A DNA stretch of 64,000 nt from DASZVB01 sp035545855 (lineage in GTDB: Bacteria; Myxococcota_A; Polyangia; Polyangiales; Polyangiaceae), in the NCBI GenBank assembly GCA_035545855.1, contig DASZXK010000030.1:15415-79414 (forward strand). The letters are read 5' to 3'. Positions 9,066 to 17,291 of the stretch are shown here, piece after piece (position 1 is the stretch's first letter; every line of letters begins with the position of its first letter). Below the pieces are notes generated by a model that was not told the origin of the DNA, did no database searches, and saw only the letters and a program-made list of their open reading frames with translations. The position numbers were made by a program, and so were the translations under genes.

Positions 9066-10679
9066 ATGCCCCCTCTCGGCCAGCGTCAGTTCATCGGAAT
9101 CATCCTGCTCCTCGCGGGCCTCGTCGCGATCCTCTCCGTGGATCGGGCCGCGACTCCGTACGTCGTGGCGCTCGCCGCCATCGGCGTGTTCGCGGTGGCG
9201 TGGGCGGGCGGCGGCGCCGTGGGAGGTCCCTCCGTCGTGGGCCTCCGGGACGCCGTCGACCGCGCTCGCGGCGGCAAGTCGCCCGAGGCCCCGGCGGGCG
9301 CGCCCCCCGAGATCCAGGACATCTACGCGGCTCTCGCGCGAGTCGCCGAGGCGATCCGCGAGACGGGCGCCGAGAACGAGGAGCGGAACGCGGAAGTCGA
9401 AGAAGCGAGCGACGCGGTGTCGGAGGCCATCTCGCGCATCGGCGACGCGACGCAGACGCAGATCGCGCAGAGCGAGACCAGCGCCCGGAGCGTCAAGGAG
9501 ATGACCGCCGCCCTGCGCGAGATCGCCCAGCACGTGGAGATGCTCGCGGCGAGCGCGGAGGAGTCGAGCTCGTCCATCCTCGAGATGACCGCCACGAACG
9601 ACGAGATGGCGGAGCACATCGGCGAGCTCTCCCAGAGCGTGCGGGAGAGCGTCTCTTCCATCGAGGAGATGACGTACTCGATCAAGGAAGTCGCGAAGAA
9701 CGTCGACGCCCTCTCGCTCACCGCCGAGGAGACGAGCTCCTCCATGAACGAGATGGACGTCTCCATCGACCAGGTCCAGTCGAACGCGAACGAGACGGCC
9801 CGGTTGAGCGAGGAAGTCGCCCGTGACGCCGAGCACGGCGCCGAGTCGATCCTGAAGACGATCGGCGAGATTTACCGCATCAAGGAGAGCAGCCAGGAAG
9901 CCGTCGCGGTGATCTCGAACCTCGGTTCGCGCATCGATGCCATCGGCCAGATCCTGAACGTCATCGACGAGGTCGCCGAGCAGACGAACCTGCTCGCGCT
10001 GAACGCCGCCATCATCGCCGCGCAGGCGGGCGAGCACGGCAAGGGCTTCGCCGTCGTCGCCGACGAGATCAAGGACCTCGCGGAACGCGCCGGAGCGAGC
10101 ACGAAGGAGATCGCCGATCTCATCAAGACGATCCAGGCGGAGAGCCGGAACGCCATCCAGGCCGTGGAGCGCGGCGCCCAGAACGTCGACCGCGGCGTGC
10201 AGGTCTCGAACGAGGCCGAGCGCGCGCTGAAGAAGATCCTCGAGAGCTCCCAGAAGAGCACGAACATGGTGCGTGCCATCGCGCGGGCGACGGTCGAGCA
10301 AGCGAAGGGCTCGAAGCAGGTGACGGACGCCATCGGGCGGATCGCCGAGACCGTGCAGCAGATCGCCGCCGCGACGGCTCAGCAGGCTCGCGGCACCGAA
10401 CTCATCATGAAGACGGGCGAGACGATGCGAACGGTCGCGCAGCAGGTGGAACGCTCCAGCCAGGAGCAGTCGCGCGGCGGTCGCCAGATCACCCAGGCGA
10501 TCGAGAACATCAGCAACATGGTCCACCAGCTGAACAACGCGCACCGCCAGCAGTCGCGCGGTTCGGAGCAAGCGCTCGAAGCGGCGAAGCAGATCGAGGA
10601 AGCGGCGCGCGTCCAGGACTCGGCCTCGCGCGACCTCCAGAGCGCGCTCGGGCGACTCCGTAAGGTCGTCACGGGCTGA
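9066..10679 (+). CDS. Methyl-accepting chemotaxis-like protein
   Basis: 537 aa. Two N-terminal hydrophobic helices (about 8-24 and 32-50) form a hairpin anchor with almost no periplasmic part, so any stimulus is probably sensed in the membrane or cytoplasm. There is no HAMP domain. From residue 95 onward the protein is a long coiled coil of Glu/Ser/Ala heptads; the hairpin tip near 304-325 reads VAEQTNLLALNAA and AGEHGKGFAVVADEI. The usual NAAIEAARAGE is NAAIIAAQAGE here. Such receptors signal to CheA/CheW, in myxobacteria including gliding and other Che-like systems. No che gene lies nearby. Confidence 0.93.
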   Translation: MPPLGQRQFIGIILLLAGLVAILSVDRAATPYVVALAAIGVFAVAWAGGGAVGGPSVVGLRDAVDRARGGKSPEAPAGAPPEIQDIYAALARVAEAIRETGAENEERNAEVEEASDAVSEAISRIGDATQTQIAQSETSARSVKEMTAALREIAQHVEMLAASAEESSSSILEMTATNDEMAEHIGELSQSVRESVSSIEEMTYSIKEVAKNVDALSLTAEETSSSMNEMDVSIDQVQSNANETARLSEEVARDAEHGAESILKTIGEIYRIKESSQEAVAVISNLGSRIDAIGQILNVIDEVAEQTNLLALNAAIIAAQAGEHGKGFAVVADEIKDLAERAGASTKEIADLIKTIQAESRNAIQAVERGAQNVDRGVQVSNEAERALKKILESSQKSTNMVRAIARATVEQAKGSKQVTDAIGRIAETVQQIAAATAQQARGTELIMKTGETMRTVAQQVERSSQEQSRGGRQITQAIENISNMVHQLNNAHRQQSRGSEQALEAAKQIEEAARVQDSASRDLQSALGRLRKVVTG

Positions 10680-10728
10680 GGTGACCCCGGGCTCGCGCGA
10701 AACGGCGGGGGCGGCGAGGGTTTCTTCA

Positions 10729-10755
10729 GGGGGACCCTGGCAACCTGGGCCCCCC
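10729..10755 (+). terminator. Hairpin downstream of the MCP gene
   Basis: GGGGGACCCTGG and CCTGGGCCCCCC flank a 3-nt CAA loop with two internal mismatches, 50 nt after the stop at 10679. No T-run follows. The rest of 10680-11128 holds the palindromic repeat at 10847 and no convincing gene. Confidence 0.45.
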
Positions 10756-10846
10756 GAGGCGTCGGGATAGCGCGACCGCGGCTCGAAATCCTCTGGTCCT
10801 CCGGTTCGCCTCCCGTCCCAGGACCCCCGCGTCGTGCGCGCGAGCC

Positions 10847-10888
10847 GGATAGTTTGTATACAAACTGTCCGATCGAGAAGGCCCCCCC
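10847..10888. repeat. Palindromic intergenic element, copy 1
   Basis: Core AGTTTGTATACAAACT (10851-10866) is a perfect 16-nt palindrome, extended by GGAT on the left and GTCC on the right into a 24-nt near-palindrome, then followed by a spacer and a run of seven Cs (10882-10888). The same arrangement recurs at 34674 and 53364. It lies 172 nt after the MCP stop and about 240 nt before the lipoprotein at 11129. Confidence 0.8.
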
Positions 10889-11128
10889 GCAGTGCGACCG
10901 ACCGAGTGCGACCGACGGAGCCGGGCGTCGCGCGGTTCCGATCACGAGGGATCTCGGCCCCGGTATGCGACTATCCCCGGAAGCCTCAAATCGGCCAGCC
11001 GGCCGCCGTCCCGTCGCCCTGCGTCAAATCGCTGGAACGCCCAGTTTCCTACCCTTCGCGCTCGGCGAGTTGACGGCCGGCCGTCCTGCCGACTTGGTTA
11101 CGTGGCGGTCCGATCCCCAGGAGAAACC

Positions 11129-12427
11129 ATGAGCGGCGTGAAGACGAAACTGGCGGTGGTCGGAGGGCTCCTCGTCGCGGCGAAGCTCGCGGGGTGCTCG
11201 CCGAAGAACGGCGACGACAGCGTCGGTGGGCAGCAGCCGGCGAACGGCACCGGCGCGTCCGGAAGCTTCGGCGGTGGCTCCACCGGCGGATCCGGAACCG
11301 GCAGCTTGCCGAACTACAACACGGGCGGCGACCTCCCGAACTTCGGCTCCGGCGGCGGCGATCCAGGCGGCGGCAACGGCGCAGGCGGCGGCTGTCCGGC
11401 CATCACCGCCGCGCCCGAGCAGATCATCACGTACAAGGACGCGACGGTCACGGACACGATCATCACGTACTCGCCGATCGCGCTCTACATCATGCTCGAT
11501 CGCTCGGGCAGCATGATCACCGGCTTCCCGGAGGGAAGCGCTCAGTCCTGGGCGAACTCGACGAACGCCATCAACGGCTTCATGGCCGATCCGGCGTCGC
11601 AGAACATGGACGTCGGGCTCGCGTTCTTCCCGACGGCGCCCGACAACGGCTTCACCTGCGGGGACGGCTCGGGGAGCGGCGCGAACTGCGGCGCTCCGGT
11701 GGTCGAGATCGGCCCCGTGCCGAAGAACGCGTCCCCGATCTCCGGCGCGATGAACGGCAACCAGCCGAACCCGCTGAACCTCACCCCGACGGAATGCGGC
11801 CTCATCGGCATGGTGAGCCACTGCGAACAGTGGAAGCAGCAGAGCGGCGAGCAGTGCGTCGCGATCCTCGTGACGGACGGCAACCCGACGCTCTGCTCCG
11901 GGGACACGACGGTCCTCTCGAAGATCGTGTCGGACGGCCTCGCCCAGGGCGTGACGACCTACGTCCTCGGGCTCCCGGGCTCGAACGCGAGCGTGCTGGA
12001 CCCGATCGCCGCCGCGGGCGGAACCACGAAGAGCATCGACGTGTCCGGCGGGACGCAGGCGTTCATCCAGGCGCTGAACTCCATCCGCGGCAAGGAAGCG
12101 CACCAGAGCTCCCAGCACATCAGCATCCCGACGGTCATCAAGTCCGCGCTCGAGTGCGAGTGGAAGATCCCTGATCCGCCGCAGGGCCAGAAGTTCAACG
12201 CCGACAAGGTGAACGTGACGATGACGCCCGACAACGGTCAGACCGTGGACCTCGGCTACGTCGTCGAGGCCGACTGCGCGCGGACCGACAATGCCTGGTA
12301 CTACGACGACCCGGCGACCCCGACGCGCGTCCTCGTGTGTCCCTCCACCTGCGAGACGATCAAGTCGACGACGGCTACCGTGAACCTCGCGTTCGGCTGC
12401 GACCGGATCAAGGGCGTCCCCAAGTAA
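11129..12427 (+). CDS. VWA-domain lipoprotein with Gly-rich linker
   Basis: 432 aa. A lipoprotein signal ends at Cys23 (KLAGCSP); residues 24-95 are a Gly/Ser/Thr/Asn linker; a von Willebrand A domain follows with intact metal site DRSGSM (Asp124) and later ILVTDGNPTLC. Cys residues are scattered through the domain and tail (CGDGSGSGANCG, CPSTC), consistent with an exported disulfide-bonded protein. The C-terminal part has a second beta-rich domain found after VWA in myxobacterial relatives. An AGGAG sequence at 11119-11123 fits ATG 11129. Probably an outer-membrane-anchored binding protein. The stop is 2 bp from that of the convergent gene at 12430. Confidence 0.85.
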   Translation: MSGVKTKLAVVGGLLVAAKLAGCSPKNGDDSVGGQQPANGTGASGSFGGGSTGGSGTGSLPNYNTGGDLPNFGSGGGDPGGGNGAGGGCPAITAAPEQIITYKDATVTDTIITYSPIALYIMLDRSGSMITGFPEGSAQSWANSTNAINGFMADPASQNMDVGLAFFPTAPDNGFTCGDGSGSGANCGAPVVEIGPVPKNASPISGAMNGNQPNPLNLTPTECGLIGMVSHCEQWKQQSGEQCVAILVTDGNPTLCSGDTTVLSKIVSDGLAQGVTTYVLGLPGSNASVLDPIAAAGGTTKSIDVSGGTQAFIQALNSIRGKEAHQSSQHISIPTVIKSALECEWKIPDPPQGQKFNADKVNVTMTPDNGQTVDLGYVVEADCARTDNAWYYDDPATPTRVLVCPSTCETIKSTTATVNLAFGCDRIKGVPK

Positions 12428-12429
12428 TC

Positions 12430-14010
12430 TCACTCCGTCGCGAGGAGCACCTCCACGCTCGTGCGGAGGGCGTCGGCGTCGGCGGACTGTGCGACGGCCA
12501 CGCCGGCATGACGGAGCTTGGGGTCTTCGGCGCGGACGTCCGTCGCGAGGTCCTCCGGATCGGCGAAGAACGTGATGAGGATGAGCGGGATCCCCACGCG
12601 GGTCTTCGCGACCCAGGGCTTGGCCGATTCCGTCGCGATCGTCCCGAGGTCCGTCTTCGGTTCCTGGACGACCCGCGTGGCCATGCGGCGCGCGAGATCG
12701 TCCAGGCTCGAAGAGCGCGCGAGGGCCGGCACGGACGCGGCGGAACGGGCCTTCGCCACGGCGGCGAAGGCGGCGTCCGCCGCGCGCGCCGGATCGGAGA
12801 GAGGACGCGGAATGCCCGCGAACACCTCCGTCACGGCCCAGACCGTCGGCGCCGACGCGTGCTCGAGGACGACGCCGAGCCCGACGTGCGAAAACCTGGG
12901 GTTTACGATGTTGTCGCGGTGACCGGGGCTCGCGAGGAGGAGCGCGTGCGCCTCCGCGATGCTCGGCGCCTTCGCGACGTTCTCGCCGAGGAGCCCGAGG
13001 CGGAGCCCCGCCGCTCGCGCGCGGTCGTCCACCATCCCCGTCGTCGGCGACTGGTGCCCGAAGAAACCATGCTCGGCCATGTCCGCGCTGTGCGCCTCCG
13101 CGACGCGGTCGAGGATCGGGTCGGGGGCGAGCAAGGAGACGCCGGCCTCCCGCCGCGTTTCGTTCGTGAGTGACAGGAGCGCGGCCTTCGGATCGGTTTC
13201 GTCGACGGCGAGCGGCGCGGGGCGATCCACGTCGGGAGAAACGCCGACCGCGACGGGAAAATTGGCGATCACCTCGAGGCCGCTCGGGCCGACGGCGAGG
13301 AGCTCGACGCGATGGATGCCGGCCGCGAGCGGCGCGGACGTCTCCGCGACGCGACTCCCCGTTCCGAGCTTCCGGCGCTCCGTCTTCCCGCCGGGCTCGG
13401 TCCAGGCGAGCTCGACGTCGTGATAGTCCGCAGCAACGGTTCCACGAAGCGCGACGGTCTGCCCCGGCTCGATGCGTCTCGGGACGGGCTCGAGCGCCAC
13501 GTGCTCGCCGGCGAGCGCCGCGGCCCCGGCGAGCTGCCCGCCGAGGTCGACCACCGTGACTCCGAGGTGCGAAAAAGAGAGGTTCTTCGGGACGCCCGCG
13601 AGGTAGTCGTCGAGACCCGAGAAGGTCCCGCCGTTCACCGGGAACACGCCGACCATCGGCATGGCGACGACGAGCCCCATCTTGCGAACGAGAGCGTCGA
13701 GCTCGACGGCCGACGGCCCGCGTCCGCTGTCTCGCGTCTGGTAGAGGACGCGCTCGGCGAGCTCCGCGAGACGGCCGTCCTCGTCGAGCGTCCGCCCCGG
13801 CAGGCGCGCCCGGATCTCGTCGCGGAGTCTCGCCGCGCTCGGGAGGCCGCGCGTCCCGCCGGACGTCGGGGCCGTCTCGTACGCGGCGCGCGGCGAAAAC
13901 GTCGGTGAATCACCCGACGCCGTCCACTCCGCGCTTCCGGACGGACGGGGCGCGGCCGGAGAGCAAGCGACGAGCGCCGACGCGAGGACGAAGGAGAAGC
14001 GGCGGAGCAC
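12430..14010 (-). CDS. CAP (SCP/PR1)-domain lipoprotein
   Basis: 526 aa from GTG 14010, with signal peptide and lipobox ending at Cys16 (SALVACSP). The N-terminal 250 residues have no family I recognise. A CAP domain follows (about 275-400) with the characteristic AHSADMAEHGFFGHQ, GENVAK and LASPGHRDNI blocks, including the His/Glu residues of the CAP cavity. A further 120-residue tail ends the protein. CAP proteins are secreted and bind lipids, metals or cell-wall components; bacterial function is mostly unknown. The gene begins 26 nt after the VWA copy 2 stop and is probably in its operon. GTG was chosen because it begins the signal peptide; no upstream start fits the gap. Confidence 0.85.
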   Translation of the reverse strand: MLRRFSFVLASALVACSPAAPRPSGSAEWTASGDSPTFSPRAAYETAPTSGGTRGLPSAARLRDEIRARLPGRTLDEDGRLAELAERVLYQTRDSGRGPSAVELDALVRKMGLVVAMPMVGVFPVNGGTFSGLDDYLAGVPKNLSFSHLGVTVVDLGGQLAGAAALAGEHVALEPVPRRIEPGQTVALRGTVAADYHDVELAWTEPGGKTERRKLGTGSRVAETSAPLAAGIHRVELLAVGPSGLEVIANFPVAVGVSPDVDRPAPLAVDETDPKAALLSLTNETRREAGVSLLAPDPILDRVAEAHSADMAEHGFFGHQSPTTGMVDDRARAAGLRLGLLGENVAKAPSIAEAHALLLASPGHRDNIVNPRFSHVGLGVVLEHASAPTVWAVTEVFAGIPRPLSDPARAADAAFAAVAKARSAASVPALARSSSLDDLARRMATRVVQEPKTDLGTIATESAKPWVAKTRVGIPLILITFFADPEDLATDVRAEDPKLRHAGVAVAQSADADALRTSVEVLLATE

Positions 14011-14036
14011 GGGCCGAAGGGTCGGGGAATACGCGC

Positions 14037-15287
14037 TCAGAGAACCTGCCGCGGATCGAGCAGGACCTCGGGCTTCTTGGCGGCGGACGCCTTCGAGAGA
14101 TGGGTCACGGCCTCTCCGAGCCCGTCGATCGTGAGGTGGTACATGGGGAACACCTGGCGAATCACCTCGCACGTGCCGCCCGCCCAGTACTGCGGTGGAT
14201 CGGGGTTCAGCCACACGGCGCGATCGAAGCGCTCCGCGAGGAGGACGAGCCAGTCGAGCCCCGTGAGCGGACGTCCGTCGGGGCGGCGCACGTTCGTTCC
14301 CCAGGGCCCGGTGCTCATGAGCTCGCTCGGCGCCATCGCTGCGTCCCCCACGATGACGACCTTCCACCGCTGGTTCACGAGCTCGAGGAGCTCGGGGACC
14401 TCGATGGGGTTCATCAGCGTGTCGCTCGTGAACACCCGCCCGTAGACGGTGTTGTGGAAGTAGTACGTCTTGAGCTCGCGGAAGTTCGACGCGCGCTTCG
14501 CGGCGCTGAAGAGCTGCGAGCACGTGTGCGCGAACGGCTCCATCGACCCGCCGACGTCCATGAGGAGGAGCACCCGGACGTTGCTCTTCTTCGGCGGACG
14601 CATGACGATCTCGAGCTCGCCGAAGGCTTTCGCCGTCGCGTCCACGCTCGCGTCCACGTCGAGCTCTTCCTCGAAGCCCTCTCGCGTGAATTTCCGGAGC
14701 TTCCGGAGCGCGACCTCGATCTGGCGGACGTCCAGCACGAGGTCCGAGCGGTACGGGCGGTATTTCCGCGCGTCCGCCATGCCGACGGCGCCCGAGCCCT
14801 TGTTCCCCTTGGATTCCCCCGCCTTCACGCTCATGCCGTTCGGGTTCTGCCCGCCCTGACCGAACGGGCTCGTCCCACCCGTGCCGATGTAGTGGTTGCC
14901 GCCCTCGTGCCGCTCCTTCTGTTCCCGGAGCCGCTGCTCGAAGAGGGCCTTCACCTCCTCCGGGGAGAGATCCTTGAAGGCCGCGATCTGCTCGTCCGTC
15001 AGGTTCTCGAGGACCTTCGGGTCCTTGAGCCATTCTTCGAGCTGGGAGAGGAACTCCTGCGCCTTCGTCTCCACGCCGCGGAAGTGAGCGAGGAACGCCT
15101 CGTCGAAGCGATCCAGATCCGCCTCCCGGTGCACCATGAGCGAGCGCGCGAGGAAGTAGAAGCCGTCCATCGTGTTCCCGTGGAGACCGTGGTTCACGGC
15201 TCGCGCGAGGGTCACGACTTCCTGAGTGCCCACCTTCAGCTTGCGCTTCCGGAGCTCGTACAGGAACGGAACGAGGAGATTGCTCAT
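14037..15287 (-). CDS. CoxE-type VWA domain protein (copy 2)
   Basis: 416 aa, starting NLLVPFLYELRKRKLKVG and collinear over its length with the protein at 375-1595. The central segment (about 125-165) is longer and rich in Gly/Asn/Lys. The metal site is again DVGGSME and the C-terminal blocks HNTVYGRVF, VVIVGDAAMAP and WLNPDPPQYW are shared. ATG overlaps the stop of the transglutaminase-like gene by 4 nt (ATGA), showing translational coupling. As with copy 1, a MoxR ATPase would be the expected partner, but none is present. A pair of paralogues about 13 kb apart in different operons suggests different client complexes. Confidence 0.9.
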   Translation of the reverse strand: MSNLLVPFLYELRKRKLKVGTQEVVTLARAVNHGLHGNTMDGFYFLARSLMVHREADLDRFDEAFLAHFRGVETKAQEFLSQLEEWLKDPKVLENLTDEQIAAFKDLSPEEVKALFEQRLREQKERHEGGNHYIGTGGTSPFGQGGQNPNGMSVKAGESKGNKGSGAVGMADARKYRPYRSDLVLDVRQIEVALRKLRKFTREGFEEELDVDASVDATAKAFGELEIVMRPPKKSNVRVLLLMDVGGSMEPFAHTCSQLFSAAKRASNFRELKTYYFHNTVYGRVFTSDTLMNPIEVPELLELVNQRWKVVIVGDAAMAPSELMSTGPWGTNVRRPDGRPLTGLDWLVLLAERFDRAVWLNPDPPQYWAGGTCEVIRQVFPMYHLTIDGLGEAVTHLSKASAAKKPEVLLDPRQVL

Positions 15288-16894
15288 GGGGACTGTCCCT
15301 GGCCGCAGACGAGATTGCCTGGAGTGCTCGCGCGAACCGCGTAGTCGCCGGGGCCCGTGACGAACGGGACGACGACCCGCCCGTCGTAGCGCCCCTCGTC
15401 GCTCGTGACCAGCGCGCCGAGCGGGATCCGGTCCCGCGAAGAGCCGGACGTGGGCTCGAGGAAGAGATCCACCCGCACGGCCGAGCAGGGGCCGAGGGTC
15501 GATTCCACTTTTCCCGACACCGCGACGCGGCTCCCGCGAAGCGCCTCCGAGTCCCCGAGCTTCACCGTCACCGTGGGACGCGGCCGCTGGTCGTTCGGGT
15601 CGGGCTCCGCGCTCGGCGACGGTTCCGGCGTGCTGCCGCTCCGCGTCGAACGGCTCCCCGTGCCGTTCGCCGAACCGGTGCCGTGGCTGGTGCGCGAGCG
15701 GTCGGCGACCACCTGACCGCTGTCCGCGCCGTCGGGCCACTCGAAGGGATCCCTCGGCGGGACGTGCGCCACGCGATTGTCGCCCTCGAGCGAGAGCTCG
15801 TCCGCCGCGCCGCCGAGATCGATCCGGTGAAACCGGGTGCCGTCGCTCACCTCGACCCAGGCGTGCGCCTCGTTGCGGACGAATCGCGTCGGAAGGCCGA
15901 GCGAGAGCGCCGTCACCGTGAACGCATAGGCGCGATGCCGGCAGACGCCCTTCTTCGTCGTCGAGATCTCGCGATAGAGCTCCACGCCCGAGGTCGCGTG
16001 CATCCGGTCGCTCGACGGCTCGAACCCGCGGAAGTACTTCACGAGCGTCCGGAGCGCCTCCGACGGCCCCGTGCCGTCCACGACGCCGATCTGTCGCGCG
16101 ATGCGGATGCCCTCGTTCTTCACCGCGTCCGGGACGCGCGGCAGGTAGCGCGACAGGCGCCCCCACTCGACGTCCGCGAACGGGCTCCCGAACACCGCGC
16201 GATCGACGGCGAGGTGCAGCACGACGCGCACCGGCCCGTCCCGATCGCCCTTCGCGAACCAGTTCTCCGCGCCGTCCGACAGCAGGAGCACGCGAGCGTC
16301 TGGACTCACGCGAAGCGCGATGACGCGCATCCCCGGGCCGACGCTCGGGATGCGGACCGCCGTGTTCGCCGTGAGATCGACGGCGAGGTCTCCGTAGAAC
16401 TGATCGTCTTCGGGGCGTGGCGAGCCGCCGACGGCGATGGGCGCGCGCGATTCGCCGTCCTGCACCGCGAGCTCGAAGCCGTCCGTCACGGTGTCGTAGG
16501 AGAACTCGCGCTTGTAAGGAGCGATGCCCGGCGTGAACGGGTCCTCGTAGCTCACGTGGTTCGGCCGCGTCGTGTCCCCGTCGATGCGGTACGTGCGGAA
16601 CGAGCCCGGCGGGGTCCGTTCGAGACCGTAGACCGCGCCGTGCCGCTCGGACTTCTCGGCGAGATCGGGAGACTCCACCGCGCCGCTCTTCGTGTCGATC
16701 GCGGCCGCCATGGCGCCGTCCGTCGTCGTCGCACCGAGCTTCAGATCTTCGACGGGATCCGGCGGCACGTACTCGTGGAGCACGACGTCCGGGCGCGCGC
16801 TCGACGGGGCTCCGACCGTCGCCAGGCCCGCCAGGACGGCAGCGGACGCTCGCCGGGCGAGCGCGCCAGCAGCGCCGAGTGCGCCCGATCGCAT
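15284..16894 (-). CDS. Exported transglutaminase-like protein
   Basis: 536 aa. The N-terminus (residues 1-40) is an Arg/Ala-rich signal peptide. A beta-rich region precedes a transglutaminase-like core with Cys318 in GVCRHRAYAF, His344 in NEAHAWVEV and Asp359 in HRIDLG, giving a complete Cys-His-Asp triad. The last 120 residues are a Ser/Thr/Pro linker and a beta-sandwich with TVTVKLGDSEALRG. Bacterial members act as periplasmic cysteine proteases or cross-linkers, often beside VWA/MoxR genes, which matches the coupled CoxE-type gene downstream. ATG 16894 chosen from the signal peptide and from TACGAT 6 nt upstream. Confidence 0.85.
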   Translation of the reverse strand: MRSGALGAAGALARRASAAVLAGLATVGAPSSARPDVVLHEYVPPDPVEDLKLGATTTDGAMAAAIDTKSGAVESPDLAEKSERHGAVYGLERTPPGSFRTYRIDGDTTRPNHVSYEDPFTPGIAPYKREFSYDTVTDGFELAVQDGESRAPIAVGGSPRPEDDQFYGDLAVDLTANTAVRIPSVGPGMRVIALRVSPDARVLLLSDGAENWFAKGDRDGPVRVVLHLAVDRAVFGSPFADVEWGRLSRYLPRVPDAVKNEGIRIARQIGVVDGTGPSEALRTLVKYFRGFEPSSDRMHATSGVELYREISTTKKGVCRHRAYAFTVTALSLGLPTRFVRNEAHAWVEVSDGTRFHRIDLGGAADELSLEGDNRVAHVPPRDPFEWPDGADSGQVVADRSRTSHGTGSANGTGSRSTRSGSTPEPSPSAEPDPNDQRPRPTVTVKLGDSEALRGSRVAVSGKVESTLGPCSAVRVDLFLEPTSGSSRDRIPLGALVTSDEGRYDGRVVVPFVTGPGDYAVRASTPGNLVCGQGQSP

Positions 16895-16900
16895 CCCGCG

Positions 16901-16906
16901 ATCGTA
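16901..16906 (-). promoter_or_regulatory. -10-like TACGAT, leaderless start
   Basis: TACGAT on the minus strand ends 6 nt before ATG 16894, with no Shine-Dalgarno sequence between. Confidence 0.5.
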
Positions 16907-16919
16907 GCGGAACGTCGCT

Positions 16920-17216
16920 TCATTTCCACAATCGCGGTGCGCGCCCGGTCTCCCAGTGGGGAGGGACCCATTCGAAACCGAGGGCGGTGCTCCGGCAGGT
17001 GCCCGAAATCCACTGGGCGTCCGCGCCGGGGCGGGGCGGCCGTCCCGGCTCCGGCCCCGGGGAGGTGTGACAGGTCGGTGCCGCGGTGTAGGCGGCGGCG
17101 GTCGCTCGTGGAGGATCGGCCGGAGCGCGCGCGAGCTCGACACGCGAAGCTGGCCGTTCGCTTCCCACGACGCAAGCCGTGAGCCACGGAACGAGGGCCG
17201 GGACGAGCCGACGCAT
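16920..17216 (-). CDS. Small lipoprotein with W/H-rich end
   Basis: 98 aa. Signal peptide with lipobox PWLTACVVG (Cys15), a Pro/Ala-rich middle, two Cys (TCHTS, GTCRS), and a tail FEWVPPHWETG that resembles the YxWVPGHW repeats of small envelope proteins. Function unknown. TACGCT 8 nt upstream of ATG supports the start and the reality of the gene. It ends 25 nt before the transglutaminase-like gene begins. Confidence 0.7.
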   Translation of the reverse strand: MRRLVPALVPWLTACVVGSERPASRVELARAPADPPRATAAAYTAAPTCHTSPGPEPGRPPRPGADAQWISGTCRSTALGFEWVPPHWETGRAPRLWK

Positions 17217-17224
17217 GCGAGGCG

Positions 17225-17230
17225 AGCGTA
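17225..17230 (-). promoter_or_regulatory. -10-like TACGCT, leaderless start
   Basis: TACGCT on the minus strand ends 8 nt before ATG 17216. It faces an identical TACGCT for the divergent gene at 17292; both fit in a 75-bp gap. Confidence 0.5.
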
Positions 17231-17277
17231 CTTTCCGAACACCCGAAAATCACGTTCGACAACGCCCGGCAGTCATC

Positions 17278-17283
17278 TACGCT
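17278..17283 (+). promoter_or_regulatory. -10-like TACGCT, leaderless start
   Basis: TACGCT ends 8 nt before ATG 17292. About 16-17 nt upstream lies GTTCGACAAC, a fair -35 match (TCGACA). Confidence 0.55.
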
Positions 17284-17291
17284 CTCGCCCG

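Noticed and set aside
10854..11132. Frames across the palindromic element beginning YTNCP and similar at all three copies
   Set aside because: The peptide similarity (YTNxPxxxxPP) follows from nucleotide conservation of the repeat; the frames differ in start, length and continuation.
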